From: Paraglaciecola hydrolytica
GTDB lineage: Bacteria > Pseudomonadota > Gammaproteobacteria > Enterobacterales > Alteromonadaceae
Assembly (NCBI RefSeq): GCF_001565895.1
Contig: NZ_LSNE01000003.1
Span: 429,195-493,194 of the forward strand
DNA: 64,000 bases
Reading direction: 5' to 3'
Part shown: piece by piece, positions 35,801 through 45,576 of the stretch
Layout of the letters: each line of letters starts with the position of its first letter
Position numbering within the stretch: the stretch's first letter is position 1
Program-made: the position numbers and the translations under genes
The notes under the pieces: model-generated
Seen by the model: the letters and a program-made list of their open reading frames with translations, nothing else
Databases searched by the model: none
What the model was told of the DNA's origin: nothing

Positions 35801-35876
35801 ACTTATTCAGCAGCTAAAAATGCACCTGTCCCAGCTCAAACACGCGCTAAGCCCCAATATATTGACTGAGTTGTAG
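32823..35876 (+). CDS. Hybrid sensor histidine kinase with 7TMR-DISM sensor, receiver and Hpt domains
   Basis: 1017 residues. Signal peptide (ending MSFA-AS), periplasmic 7TMR-DISMED2-like domain (about 30-165), seven-helix 7TMR-DISM block (about 185-385), coiled-coil (about 395-430), HisKA with H440 in MSHEIRTPL, HATPase_c (N box LTNNALKFT, G1 DSGEG, G2 GGTGLGLSI), receiver with phospho-Asp737 (LLDIHMPQLDG), and C-terminal Hpt with H852 in VAHRIRGSASS. A full His-Asp-His relay is thus in one chain, ready to pass phosphate to a separate regulator not found nearby. Start appears to be TTG; an ATG about 17 codons later would cut the signal peptide. The sensor type often detects carbohydrates. 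Confidence 0.88.
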   Translation: MNLIRYLYCCLLILFTGMTQMSFAASTTIVRFNVSEFAQQDISQQLRYFKLSENQRPIPQLSANLPAWLGSLTPHQKTNTFGDAFLSIFEIYNDSQQSEWFVYPYGSVIANIEIHSFDANKALTKVLSGHDVINQEDFHYGARLTIKPGQSKTIMLVFKSDYFFAPTKILVQPYHQLVQQFNLEKVLILLCLGICLALGVFNLFIFWVVKQYQYLHYALATLAFTLGWASVFGLPEFMGLGSSTSWLMPSYIIGAFFSCYFYMQFLKTAQQAPRTTLAFKITAAASLLALPFAFYNQGLGLYLASILTSAALFIGLYAGLTAWRQGYTPARYFIWALLAVLLPNSVGNLMNLGILPGFNINIYLLGLIGNSLDSLLLAFALAAQVRLLNLKNIDLTTSLEHTVEQRTKELTQANLQLEQTNSELLEANLAKGRFLATMSHEIRTPLTSIIGYADGILMGDIDKSEQERVTKIIAENGNHLLAVINDILDISKIEANKLEFEAIPTPLFAVLAQIESVVGKRARDKGLAFHLDYQYPLPAQIYTDPTRLRQILFNLTNNALKFTEQGFIGLSVAIEHGQLSIKVKDSGEGISTTQLKQLFQPFAQADSSINRRKGGTGLGLSISQRLARGLGGDIQVDSVPRKGSTFSLHIDLNVVENSPWISSVSEIWQATPTKTIKTVSLPDFSGNRVLLADDHPSNRELIAILLRRMNISVTEVENGQQVLDTLFYQQFDLLLLDIHMPQLDGCEALKQIRAAGNHTPVIALTANNMKHEVQHYLRLGFSDHLAKPLSRHHFVAKLAKYLSKHSAAQSHLQQKDMLVLIRDYQQELLIQLQKIESAWQQKDLTQISEVAHRIRGSASSFGFDLVSEKFADIEQSALQDDEIALSYTLPKALLLSRQCANLPQVDIPQGIVNHHNSVEQFLYALYELLNVAEHSFQDMLDALADNTVNSALVYLNDFQPHIKKCALLGSIEACEQLEVLFIQGDCNPYLTAPLIQQLKMHLSQLKHALSPNILTEL

Positions 35877-35954
35877 CTTACACCAACCAATATTTAGCCA
35901 TACTTCAGTTACCATACTCCAGTTAATAGTGGCTGAATAAATCTAAGGGTTTGG

Positions 35955-35988
35955 AGCAGTTGACGCAGCAAAAAGAGCGTCAACTGCT
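35955..35988. terminator. Strong hairpin between convergent genes
   Basis: Perfect 12-base arms AGCAGTTGACGC/GCGTCAACTGCT with a ten-base loop between the histidine kinase and the repeat-protein gene. No T run on either side, so it may terminate weakly in both directions or protect mRNA ends. Confidence 0.5.
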
Positions 35989-35996
35989 ATACGGAT

Positions 35997-36245
35997 TTAA
36001 TAGCTTAAAGGTGGTGTTTTGGTACCGTTGGTAGACATTAGTGGTGGTGTTTTAGTGCCATTGGTCGACATCAATGGCGGTGTTTTGGTGCCATTGGTAG
36101 ACATTAGTGGTGGTGTTTTAGTGCCGTTAGTAGACATTAACGGTGGTGTTTTAGTGCCGTTGGTTGCAGCATTTGCCAAGCCAGAAACAGCGAATAAAGT
36201 GACAGTGATCAGGGTACATAACCATTTTATTTTAGTGAATTGCAT
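35997..36245 (-). CDS. Small secreted protein of five 11-residue repeats
   Basis: 82 residues. Signal peptide 1-26 (MQFTKIKWLC... ending GLANA), then a mature part of about 56 residues consisting of five copies of the unit TNGTKTPPLMS (the last ending PLSY). GGAG precedes the ATG. Each 33-base unit differs from the others only at silent positions, which means selection keeps the peptide and not merely the DNA. No known family. It could be a surface or matrix peptide, a decoy, or a multi-copy peptide precursor; nothing in the sequence decides. Neighbours are the hybrid kinase (convergent) and an XRE/membrane protein pair. Confidence 0.78.
   Translation of the reverse strand: MQFTKIKWLCTLITVTLFAVSGLANAATNGTKTPPLMSTNGTKTPPLMSTNGTKTPPLMSTNGTKTPPLMSTNGTKTPPLSY
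36006..36164 (-). repeat. 33-bp tandem coding repeat, five units
   Basis: Four 33-base units and one 27-base unit with identical peptide content. Synonymous variants occur at Asn, Gly, Thr, Pro, Ser and Leu codons (for example AAC/AAT, ACT/ACC, TTA/CTA/TTG), so the array is not a recent slippage product. Confidence 0.92.
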
Positions 36246-36328
36246 TTTTTTACTCCGATATTAGTTATTTAAATGTGGATTTGTTTCCACATTTTACTAA
36301 TACCACAGTAATGATTGCTTTTCTTCTG

Positions 36329-37036
36329 TTAGGCTTGAATGAGACTTTGTTGTTGCAGTTTTATCGCTTCACGCACCACTAACCACAGTACCCACACGGC
36401 CAATGCATGCATGATGTATTCGTACGAATAATAGATATATAGAGCGTTTATTTTGAGCGTGTGGCGAATTAAAAACTCACAGATCATGGCGCATTCAATC
36501 ACACAGGATACCCATATGGTTTTGTAAACAAACCAGTCTAAACGCAGGATGTTTGCGCCACTGTCTAGATAATAATTTAGGCCATGTGGTCGGTAGAGCA
36601 GTAAAAAACGCACTATCAGACTCAGGCTTATTTTGAAAAAATAAAAATATATTTGTGGAGCGGGATGATCTGTTTGATACCAATAAATTTCTGCCAACAG
36701 GGTGATAACAAGCAATATCGCAATAGGTTTGGCGAGTTTGTCTGTTCGAACATACCACAAGGTAATCGCGGTAAATGCAAATACTGCGGCGGTATAAATA
36801 AGATTATTATTTAAACTTAAAAACGCCAGATTAATGATGATGTTTTCGATTAATAATAGTATGCAAACTGTTTTTATATCGATGTTATGGCGGAATGTAA
36901 AAGCAATCACAACAAATGCGGCAGTGCTTACACAATCAAACAGAAGTGGTACCCCGTAACTATAAATTCCTAAAATGATGCATGTTATGGTTAACAACAA
37001 GATGATTACTGGGTTTATAAGGTGTTTGACCAACAC
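36329..37036 (-). CDS. Hypothetical polytopic membrane protein, coupled to an XRE regulator
   Basis: 235 residues with about seven hydrophobic helices and a short cytoplasmic C-terminus. No recognised family. Translation seems to start at a GTG only two bases after the XRE stop codon, an arrangement that implies coupling. The pair may form a membrane-associated regulatory unit; no direct sequence evidence for binding partners. Confidence 0.6.
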   Translation of the reverse strand: MLVKHLINPVIILLLTITCIILGIYSYGVPLLFDCVSTAAFVVIAFTFRHNIDIKTVCILLLIENIIINLAFLSLNNNLIYTAAVFAFTAITLWYVRTDKLAKPIAILLVITLLAEIYWYQTDHPAPQIYFYFFKISLSLIVRFLLLYRPHGLNYYLDSGANILRLDWFVYKTIWVSCVIECAMICEFLIRHTLKINALYIYYSYEYIMHALAVWVLWLVVREAIKLQQQSLIQA

Positions 37037-37038
37037 GT

Positions 37039-37296
37039 TTAAAAACCAAAGAATTTAGTAATCAGTACTTTAAAATTATATTCGGTTGTGTCGTCTATAT
37101 GCCCTTGGCAGGCTTCGTGCCATTTGCGGATTATCTCGATACTAATATTGTCAATAGTGCCGGGCTTTTCGTTTTCAATGGCCGATACAGTTTCGCGACT
37201 AATGCCTAAAATTTGCGCTAACTCAAGCTGCGAATATGGCGTTTTTTTACGCAGCTCTTGGAGCATTTTTCCGTCGAACTTGTTACGTCTTCCCAT
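37039..37296 (-). CDS. XRE-family transcriptional regulator
   Basis: 85 residues. Helix-turn-helix at about 20-50 (YSQLELAQILGISRETVSAIENEK), preceded by the basic stretch GRRNKFDGK and followed by a short helical tail. The signature places it in the XRE/Cro family. Directly upstream lies the direct repeat CATACT-GCAC-CATACT (plus-strand view, near 37294), a plausible autoregulatory site. First gene of the pair with the membrane protein. Confidence 0.82.
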   Translation of the reverse strand: MGRRNKFDGKMLQELRKKTPYSQLELAQILGISRETVSAIENEKPGTIDNISIEIIRKWHEACQGHIDDTTEYNFKVLITKFFGF

Positions 37297-37446
37297 ACTG
37301 CACCATACTACTTGGATTAAAATTTACGCCAGAAATTTATCGTAATGCTTGATGTAGGTAAAGAATTTTCTTCTTTTGGTCCTACTTTGGATCTGCAGAA
37401 ACGCCTTACATAGCTTAAGTGTGTTGACACAACGTTTTTAAGCGAG

Positions 37447-37815
37447 TTAGTCACAACGTTTTTTCAGCGAAACTCTGTGTTGTACTACACGTTCGCGTTC
37501 ACCAAATTTTATCGAAAGAATGATGCAACGTTTATCATCCGGCGCATCTTTATTGCTTAGCGTCTCAAGCTTAGCAATTAAGCTTGTTCCTGAGTAGTTG
37601 GCATCGGGATCAATGGCATAAACCCAAGCAAAAACCTCTTCTTTTTGCGGCCCAAGCAAGGTCATAATATTTGCTTGTTGATCCCAGTAATCAATTTTTG
37701 CTTGAGTTTCTGCGTCTATTTGACTGCATGCGCTACAAAACAACAGCACCAACAAAGACATCCAGTGACGATTATTCAGGGTACTTTTAAAGATGGCTAT
37801 GTCTTTGACAGGCAT
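37447..37815 (-). CDS. Hypothetical lipoprotein
   Basis: 122 residues with a lipobox LLFCSAC (lipidated Cys about residue 30) preceded by a hydrophobic run. GGAG precedes the ATG at 37815, so the somewhat long N-terminus is retained; an internal ATG at codon 19 would give a shorter signal. The mature part is charged with a KRC motif at each end of a small domain (DDKRCIILSIKFGERERV). Function unknown. Confidence 0.65.
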   Translation of the reverse strand: MPVKDIAIFKSTLNNRHWMSLLVLLFCSACSQIDAETQAKIDYWDQQANIMTLLGPQKEEVFAWVYAIDPDANYSGTSLIAKLETLSNKDAPDDKRCIILSIKFGERERVVQHRVSLKKRCD

Positions 37816-37865
37816 TTCGAGCTCCGTTGATTAATTACTAAATACTAATCCAATGTTTAAAGTAG

Positions 37866-37887
37866 CTGGCTTCTCTTTAATAGCCAG
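37866..37887. other. Hairpin downstream of the EamA gene
   Basis: CTGGCT/AGCCAG arms around ten bases, between the EamA stop and the lipoprotein start. No T run, so only a possible terminator. Confidence 0.3.
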
Positions 37888-37910
37888 TCTGGTTGCTGAT
37901 CTAAGTTTGA

Positions 37911-38819
37911 TTAATCCCTCGAGGTTTTAACATGAGCTTGACGAACTATCAAAATAACCCCACTTATTACTAATAACGAACCTAGCAAAAAGTGTAGATT
38001 CAAATATTCACCTAAGATCAAAAAAGCAAAAATCCCCGCAAACACAGGAATAAATAACGAAATACAGGCGGTAATAATGGCAGGCAGTCGTTTAGAGGCA
38101 AGGGCAAATCCAAAAGTAGGGATGGCCGTACTTAATACACCCAGAGCGATGAACAAATACCACGACCGACTATCTAGTTCAGAAAAATCCCCCATCTTAC
38201 CCGTTGTTGCAACTAGTAGTGCCAATATAATACTCCCCATGGCAAAGGTTAATAATGCAACGCCACTTGCTTCGGGTGCTTTGCCTTGTTCAGCTAATTT
38301 TTTAAACCAAAAAGCGTAAAGCGCAGTCATTATTGCTGCCATTATTGCCGCAATGTCGCCAAGCACCTGTTGCCAGGATAAGTGCCCACTGTTAATTATT
38401 TGAGGCGACATAATAACTATCATGCCGCTGAGGGCTAACAAGGCGCCTACTACCTCCACTACAGCAGGTTTTGTACCGTACATCCAACGCAATGCCAGCA
38501 CAAACAAAGGAGCCGTACTCAGCAGTAAAGCAACTTCGGCTACCGGAGCCACCTGAAACGCTATAGTTGCCAACAAATAGTAGGCAACTAGCAGTAAGGC
38601 AAGTACATAGGCGATAGGGCGTTTACAGACAAGCGCGAAACCATGTTGGCGATTTTGTAACAGAAAAATAAACGGCAAGGTAACTAATAACGCGACAAAC
38701 AAGCGAAGTGATGCCACTAACACAGGTGAAACCGGCGGCAATAAGCGTATAAAAATACCGGTTAGTCCCCAGGTTAACGAAGTCAGAGCCGCCACGACGA
38801 GTAGTAGTTTGTCTGACAT
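37911..38819 (-). CDS. EamA/DMT-family transporter
   Basis: 302 residues, ten helices, two EamA repeats (first LTSLTWGLTGIFIRLLPP, second from about residue 150 ending SGVILIVRQ). Inner-membrane metabolite exporter of unknown substrate. Single-gene unit between the lipoprotein gene and the stress-protein gene on the same strand. Confidence 0.88.
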   Translation of the reverse strand: MSDKLLLVVAALTSLTWGLTGIFIRLLPPVSPVLVASLRLFVALLVTLPFIFLLQNRQHGFALVCKRPIAYVLALLLVAYYLLATIAFQVAPVAEVALLLSTAPLFVLALRWMYGTKPAVVEVVGALLALSGMIVIMSPQIINSGHLSWQQVLGDIAAIMAAIMTALYAFWFKKLAEQGKAPEASGVALLTFAMGSIILALLVATTGKMGDFSELDSRSWYLFIALGVLSTAIPTFGFALASKRLPAIITACISLFIPVFAGIFAFLILGEYLNLHFLLGSLLVISGVILIVRQAHVKTSRD

Positions 38820-38919
38820 GAGCTAGTTTTATAATCCCAATTCGCTTGTTTGACCAACTATGTACCCAAACAAACTGAATATACGAGTTTCAGCAAGTTG
38901 CTTGGGTATATACGTATTA

Positions 38920-39801
38920 TTAAGGCTGGATCACCATTACGTCAGTTTTTAATAAGGCTAAAATACTTTCTGCGGTATTACCCATTAGTTTTGCTTTAAG
39001 GCCTTTACGTCCAACACTACCAATAATAACCAATTCTGCGGCTATTTTTGAGGCAACACTTGGAATGACTTTGCTGGCTTCTCCGGCTTTGATATGAATA
39101 TGGTCAGCACTAACCTCTTGTTCACCCAACATCTTATTGATCAGTGGCAAATACTTCAGTTTTGCCTTTTCAATGGCGGCATTTTTGTTAACCAAACCAA
39201 GATCTTTAAGCACGGGAGATAAGGGTAAACAAAAACAATAGTGCACTGGCATACCGGTCGCTGATGACAGTGTATTGGCTGCATCGACTAATTTTTTGTT
39301 TAAGGTTTGTTTGGATCTCACCTTAGTAGCCATATCAAGGGAGACCATGATAGCGCGCTTTTTTTGCCACTTTTTATCCGCTACCAACATCACAGGCACT
39401 AAACCGTTGCGCATTAAATGCCAATCGGTGGGCACATAGAAGGCTTTTTCGCTGCGATGCCCCGTTTTAATGATAAGGCTGTATGACTTTGAGCTGCAAT
39501 GATTAATCACCCATGTTGCTAGGTCTTTTGCCCATACCACTTCGGTGCTTGAGCAATCTTGTAATTCATGTTGTTCAACTTGTTTATTTAACCATTGTTG
39601 ATGATGTAGCAAAATTTGCTCTTTGGCTTGCTCGATTTGCGCTTTGCTTAAACTATGGGACAGACTGTCCAGATGTTCATAACTAAACGCAACTACGTGT
39701 AATTTTGCTCCATAACGCTCAGCCATAAGTTTACCGTGAGCCAGCGCTTTTTGCTGTTTATCCTGTTTATCTGAAATCACTAAAATATTGTCAATTTTCA
39801 T
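38920..39801 (-). CDS. Tandem-domain universal stress protein (UspE-like)
   Basis: 293 residues with two Usp domains (about 1-140 and 150-293). Opening MKIDNILVISDK is followed by a first domain lacking an intact ATP loop; the second ends with the more typical VIIGSVGRKGLKAKLMGNTAESIL. The two-domain architecture suits UspE. Cytosolic stress-response protein; ligand unknown. Likely own transcript. Confidence 0.85.
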   Translation of the reverse strand: MKIDNILVISDKQDKQQKALAHGKLMAERYGAKLHVVAFSYEHLDSLSHSLSKAQIEQAKEQILLHHQQWLNKQVEQHELQDCSSTEVVWAKDLATWVINHCSSKSYSLIIKTGHRSEKAFYVPTDWHLMRNGLVPVMLVADKKWQKKRAIMVSLDMATKVRSKQTLNKKLVDAANTLSSATGMPVHYCFCLPLSPVLKDLGLVNKNAAIEKAKLKYLPLINKMLGEQEVSADHIHIKAGEASKVIPSVASKIAAELVIIGSVGRKGLKAKLMGNTAESILALLKTDVMVIQP

Positions 39802-39974
39802 GTATTAACCTGCATATTTGTGCTGATGTTGATAGATAATCTAAAAAATCTGAACTTTGGATAATGAGTGTCGACGAGTTTTGACTTTATTAATATAAAT
39901 CAAATAGCTAGATTTACTTCCCTGCCTTATAGAAACGCTACTATATAATTGTTGTTAAATAAAGCTAAACAGCA

Positions 39975-41921
39975 TTAGCTTCTAGGCGAGATCCGCATAT
40001 TCGCTAAGTCTTTAAATTTATTTTCACTATTGCCTAATTGCTCACTGTATATCTGCTGATAAGCAAGCACGGCTTTAACATAGTTACGGGTTTCTTTATA
40101 AGGGATAGTTTCGACCCATAAATCCATAGGTACACTGTCTTTTTCAGGTAACCAATTTTTTACTCGGCGCCAACCCGCGTTGTAAGATGCGGTGGCTAAG
40201 ATAGCGTTATTATCCATTTTATCCATCAGGTAACGCATATATTGAGTACCCAACTCCACGTTGGTTTCGGGATCATAAAGCGACGATGAACTAATTTTTG
40301 TTTTGGCGATATAGCTTGCTGTACCTGGTAAAACTTGCATTAAACCTTGAGCACCTGCCTCTGAATAAGCATCAGGCATAAACGAGCTTTCTCGTCTAAC
40401 AATGGCAAAAGCCCAAGCTGGATCAATGTTATTTTTCTGCGCATTGCTTTTAAGCGTTTGATCAAAGGCCATAGGAAAACGACGGGACAAATCATCTAAA
40501 TAACCCGCCTTTGAAAAGGTAAAAATAGCCTGATCATGCCAGCCTTGTTGATCGGCTAATACTGCAGCAATTTTGAGCTGTTGTTCATTTAGCTGACTTT
40601 GTAAAAAGATCCATTCACGTCGCGCGCTAAGCTGGCGGCCTAAATGACGAAATTCAAAGGCACGCTGCGCGGCAGGTAAGTTGCCAACAGAATCCAACTC
40701 CTGCTGAGTGAATTTTAATGGCAAATTATTCAAATTGGTTTTACGTGCAAGTTTACCACTGGCTAAAAAGCCATAATAATGTCGTTGGTCAGCTAGTTTT
40801 TCATAGGTTTGCCTTGCTTGTTCTGGTGCTTTGATTTCTTCATAAGCGCGAGCTCGCCAATATTGAAACAAGTATTCGTCACTTAACTTTTGTGGGGCAA
40901 AATCGATAACATCTAAGGCGTGTTGCCAATTACGATGGCGTAATACATGGGCAAGGTGCCAGCGCAGTAACTCTTCGTCTTGACTTGCAGTCGCTGCTTT
41001 TTCTAGCCATTCTTCCGAGTCGGCATGATTAATAATGGCCAATGCAACCGCGAATTTTTCAGCAATTTCTTGCTGTTGTGTAAGCGTAAAAGGAAAGCCT
41101 TTTTCAAGTTTTTGCCAACTACGTAAGGCTAAATCTCTGTCATTCCACACCAAACGTGACAAGCCGTAGGTGATAATCTGTGTTTCTCGTTCGGGAAATG
41201 TTTTTGGAAAATTTGATAAACGACTGACCTGACTGGGCGAGCGCCTGACGGCTAACCACAAATCCGCTAGGTATTTTTGATTATCAGGCAACAGGGTTTT
41301 TAAATAGGGGATCAAGGTAGCATCGCCACCATCAGCCGCGAGTACTAAACGTTGCCAAACTAACTGCGGAGTTCTCAAGCCTGCTGCCTGCCATACCTTA
41401 AAAATTTTGTCGCAAGCTTTGGGCTGAGACTCACCTACTACCCAAAGTGCTTCTATCTGTTTGAAAGCTTGGGCTTTTAAGTCAGGCTGATCCAGCATAA
41501 ATTCAATTTGTTTACAGGCTAAGTCTTCTTCACCTATATATCGATAAGATGTTAAAAACACTTCCGATTTATTCTGTTTAACCAGATATTCCAACCATTT
41601 TTTACGCAGCGGACGGTCTAATGGCGATTCGGCGTAATCCACTAAAAATTTTTCAATGGCGTCGCGATTAGACAGATACGGATAGCTGATGAGTGATTTT
41701 TGCTCTAAGTAAGGTGTTAGCGGGTAATCCTCTAATTGCACTAACCATTTTTGATAAAGCTGATTTTTAGGTTTATCGGCTAGCGTTTCTGCCCGAATAA
41801 ATAATTGACGTTGAGCCTCGATGCTAAGTTTAGCATGTGGCACATTGGCTAAAACTGGCGTAACAGCGGCCGAAGCCAGCAATAAACCCAGAATATATTG
41901 ACGAAGAGTTGCGCTTTTCAT
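39975..41921 (-). CDS. slt: Soluble lytic murein transglycosylase
   Basis: 648 residues from the ATG at 41921, which begins a normal signal peptide (to about residue 25, ending TPVLA); an upstream ATG adds ten codons. N-terminal two-thirds is the alpha-superhelical U and L domain of Slt70; the C-terminal SLT domain (about 475-610) has the catalytic Glu in VRRESSFMPDA, then SEAGAQGLMQVLPGTA and TASYNAGWRRVKNW. It cleaves murein with 1,6-anhydro formation in the periplasm. Divergent from fadBA across about 270 bases. Confidence 0.93.
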   Translation of the reverse strand: MKSATLRQYILGLLLASAAVTPVLANVPHAKLSIEAQRQLFIRAETLADKPKNQLYQKWLVQLEDYPLTPYLEQKSLISYPYLSNRDAIEKFLVDYAESPLDRPLRKKWLEYLVKQNKSEVFLTSYRYIGEEDLACKQIEFMLDQPDLKAQAFKQIEALWVVGESQPKACDKIFKVWQAAGLRTPQLVWQRLVLAADGGDATLIPYLKTLLPDNQKYLADLWLAVRRSPSQVSRLSNFPKTFPERETQIITYGLSRLVWNDRDLALRSWQKLEKGFPFTLTQQQEIAEKFAVALAIINHADSEEWLEKAATASQDEELLRWHLAHVLRHRNWQHALDVIDFAPQKLSDEYLFQYWRARAYEEIKAPEQARQTYEKLADQRHYYGFLASGKLARKTNLNNLPLKFTQQELDSVGNLPAAQRAFEFRHLGRQLSARREWIFLQSQLNEQQLKIAAVLADQQGWHDQAIFTFSKAGYLDDLSRRFPMAFDQTLKSNAQKNNIDPAWAFAIVRRESSFMPDAYSEAGAQGLMQVLPGTASYIAKTKISSSSLYDPETNVELGTQYMRYLMDKMDNNAILATASYNAGWRRVKNWLPEKDSVPMDLWVETIPYKETRNYVKAVLAYQQIYSEQLGNSENKFKDLANMRISPRS

Positions 41922-42016
41922 ACCACTAAGTGAAAAAAAACCGTCGTTCATCTTAGCAAACTTAAGCAGGGATTAGGCTGGGTATTTTAACTAAATCGTA
42001 AAAAATAATAAATTTC

Positions 42017-42031
42017 ACTGGAATGACCAGT
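42017..42031. promoter_or_regulatory. Inverted repeat upstream of fadB, FadR-like
   Basis: ACTGG-AATGA-CCAGT. The inner core CTGG...GACCAG matches 11 of 13 positions of the FadR-type CTGGTCNGACCAG pattern. It could serve fadBA or slt. Confidence 0.4.
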
Positions 42032-42131
42032 TGAAAACAAGTCTACTACCCACATGTTATTTCATTGATGAATATTGGCTATAATCGGTTGACCTTTTAT
42101 CTTTCTTTAACAAGAATCAGCCTCACCCTAC

Positions 42132-42144
42132 ACTGGAGTCCAGT
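42132..42144. promoter_or_regulatory. Second ACTGG/CCAGT palindrome upstream of fadB
   Basis: ACTGGAGTCCAGT, a perfect palindrome 46 bases before the fadB start codon, sharing its outer five bases with the inverted repeat at 42017. The pair suggests two sites for one dimeric regulator. Confidence 0.4.
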
Positions 42145-42189
42145 TATTGGCCTCCTCAATCACTTTGGCCAGCGCCACAGGAGATAATA

Positions 42190-44349
42190 ATGATATACGC
42201 AGGTTCAAGCCTTAAGGTTAACTTGCTGCAAGATGGCATTGCAGAAGTAGTCTTTGACGCACAAGGCTCAGTCAATAAATTTGATAAACAAACTGTGGCG
42301 GAGTTATACGCAGCCACTGAAGCGTTAAAAAATAATACCGAAGTGAAGGGCGTATTAGTTCGTTCGGCCAAATCTACTTTTATTGTTGGTGCAGATATTA
42401 CCGAATTCACCGAATTGTTTGATATGCCGGAAGCTGAAGTACTAACTTGGGTAGCTCACACTTCACAAGCTTTTAATCATTTTGAAGATTTACCTTTCCC
42501 TACTATTGCGGCAATCAACGGTTTTGCTTTAGGTGGTGGTTGTGAGATGACGCTGGTTTGTGATTTACGAGTGGCTGATACCTCAGCCAGTATTGGTTTG
42601 CCAGAAGTCAAACTGGGTTTGATGCCTGGTTTTGGTGGCACAGTACGCTTGCCCCGCTTGATTGGTGCAGATAATGCCCTAGAGTGGATGACCACAGGAA
42701 GAGATCGCAAAGCAGATAAAGCGTTAAATGAAGGTGCGGTGGATGCCGTAGTTGCCCCTGACAAACTCATTGATGCAGCTATCAGCATGCTAAAAGATGC
42801 CATCGCAGGTAAATTTAACTGGCAGGCACGCCGTGCGCAAAAACAAGCCCCCCTTAAATTAAATAAAAACGAAAGCATGATGAGCTTCTCCACAGCTAAG
42901 GCCATGGTATTTGCTCAAGCAGGTAAACATTATCCTGCGCCGCATATGATGGTAGAGACCGTTGCTAATGCTGCACGTTTAGGCCGTGATGAAGCCTTAG
43001 CTTTAGAAAACCAAGGATTCACCAAGCTGGCTAAAACCGCTGCGGCTAAAGCCCAAGTGGGTATTTTCCTTGCGGATCAGCTAGTTAAATCCAAAGGCAA
43101 AAAGCAGGCTAAAGCGGCGACCAAAGAGCTTAAACAAACTGCGGTATTAGGTGCCGGTATTATGGGTGGTGGTATCGCTTATCAGTCGGCCGTTAAAGGC
43201 ACGCCGGTGATCATGAAGGATATCAACCAGCCAGCCTTAGACTTAGGTTTAAAAGAAGCAGCTAAGATATTGGGTAAAGGCATGGAGCTTGGCAAAGTAG
43301 ATGCAAAGACCATGGCAAGCACCTTAAATAATATCGTACCTACTCTCGAATATTCAGCTATCAAAGACTGTGATTTAGTCATCGAAGCCGTAGTCGAAAA
43401 CCCTAAAGTTAAAGCTATGGTGCTCAAAGAAACCGAGCAACATGTGGCCGCTGATGCGATCATCTGTTCAAACACTTCGACTATTTCTATTAATCAATTA
43501 GCCAAGAGTCTGGATAAACCAGAACGTTTTTGTGGCATGCACTTTTTTAACCCCGTACACAAAATGCCACTGGTAGAAATTATCCGTGGCGAAAATACCT
43601 CAGAAGCGACTATTTCAGCCGTAGTTGCCGCGACCTTAAAAATGGGTAAAACTCCGATCGTAGTGAATGACTGCCCTGGCTTTTTAGTCAACCGCGTATT
43701 GTTTCCTTATTTCGCAGGATTTAGCCAACTACTTATCGACGGTGCAGATTTTGTTGCGGTGGATAAGGTCATGGAAAAAATCTTTGGTTGGCCTATGGGC
43801 CCTGCCTATTTGCTGGACGTAGTCGGCATGGACACAGCTGATCATGCCTCTGGCGTGATGGCTGATGGCATCCCAGAACGTATGCAAAAAATCGCCAATG
43901 ATCCGGTTACCTTGTTATATAAGGCTCAGCGTTTGGGCCAGAAAAATGGCAAAGGTTTTTACAACTTCAGTATTGATAAACGTGGTAAACCTGCCAAAGC
44001 GGCGGCTGATGAAGCCTACGCCTTGTTTGCGGAACATTGTGCGGCTAAACGTGATTTCGACGCTGATGAAATTATCGCCCGTGTGATGATCCCTATGGCT
44101 AACGAAGCCATTCGTTGTTTAGAAGAAGGCATAGTTGCCAGCGCCGCAGAAGCCGATATGGCCTTGTTATATGGTTTAGGTTTCCCGCCGTTTAGAGGTG
44201 GTGTATTTCGTTATATCGAAACCATGGGCTTAACCAACTTTGTCACCTTAGCCGACAAATACGCGGATTTAGGTCCGATTTATCAGATTTCCGACGGCGT
44301 GCGCCAAATGGCCGCCTCAGGTAAATCTTATTTTTCTCAATCAGCCTAA
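42190..44349 (+). CDS. fadB: Fatty acid oxidation complex alpha subunit
   Basis: 719 residues. N-terminal enoyl-CoA hydratase/isomerase domain with [16 protein letters not shown] and [21 protein letters not shown] (two catalytic glutamates), then a 3-hydroxyacyl-CoA dehydrogenase domain with [15 protein letters not shown] and [16 protein letters not shown]. It carries out hydration, isomerisation and dehydrogenation in aerobic beta-oxidation. AGGAG precedes the ATG. fadA follows after 21 bases. Length and opening (MIYAGSSL) fit FadB and not FadJ. Confidence 0.95.
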   Translation: MIYAGSSLKVNLLQDGIAEVVFDAQGSVNKFDKQTVAELYAATEALKNNTEVKGVLVRSAKSTFIVGADITEFTELFDMPEAEVLTWVAHTSQAFNHFEDLPFPTIAAINGFALGGGCEMTLVCDLRVADTSASIGLPEVKLGLMPGFGGTVRLPRLIGADNALEWMTTGRDRKADKALNEGAVDAVVAPDKLIDAAISMLKDAIAGKFNWQARRAQKQAPLKLNKNESMMSFSTAKAMVFAQAGKHYPAPHMMVETVANAARLGRDEALALENQGFTKLAKTAAAKAQVGIFLADQLVKSKGKKQAKAATKELKQTAVLGAGIMGGGIAYQSAVKGTPVIMKDINQPALDLGLKEAAKILGKGMELGKVDAKTMASTLNNIVPTLEYSAIKDCDLVIEAVVENPKVKAMVLKETEQHVAADAIICSNTSTISINQLAKSLDKPERFCGMHFFNPVHKMPLVEIIRGENTSEATISAVVAATLKMGKTPIVVNDCPGFLVNRVLFPYFAGFSQLLIDGADFVAVDKVMEKIFGWPMGPAYLLDVVGMDTADHASGVMADGIPERMQKIANDPVTLLYKAQRLGQKNGKGFYNFSIDKRGKPAKAAADEAYALFAEHCAAKRDFDADEIIARVMIPMANEAIRCLEEGIVASAAEADMALLYGLGFPPFRGGVFRYIETMGLTNFVTLADKYADLGPIYQISDGVRQMAASGKSYFSQSA

Positions 44350-45534
<1,185 letters not shown>

Positions 45535-45552
45535 TACGTGGTAATTTGATTA

Positions 45553-45575
45553 AGGCGTCGGAAGACGCCTTTTTT
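45553..45575 (+). terminator. Rho-independent terminator of fadBA
   Basis: AGGCGTC/GACGCCT stem capped by a GGAA tetraloop and followed by six T. Confidence 0.92.
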
Positions 45576-45576
45576 A

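Noticed and set aside
35997..36245. Assembly or slippage artefact for the 33-bp repeats
   Set aside because: Units differ at several silent positions, which an artefact or recent slippage would not show.
36019..36264. 81-residue plus-strand frame with repeated VPLVDI units
   Set aside because: It is the antisense of the repeat protein; periodicity follows from the repeats, and only the minus frame has a signal peptide and ribosome site.
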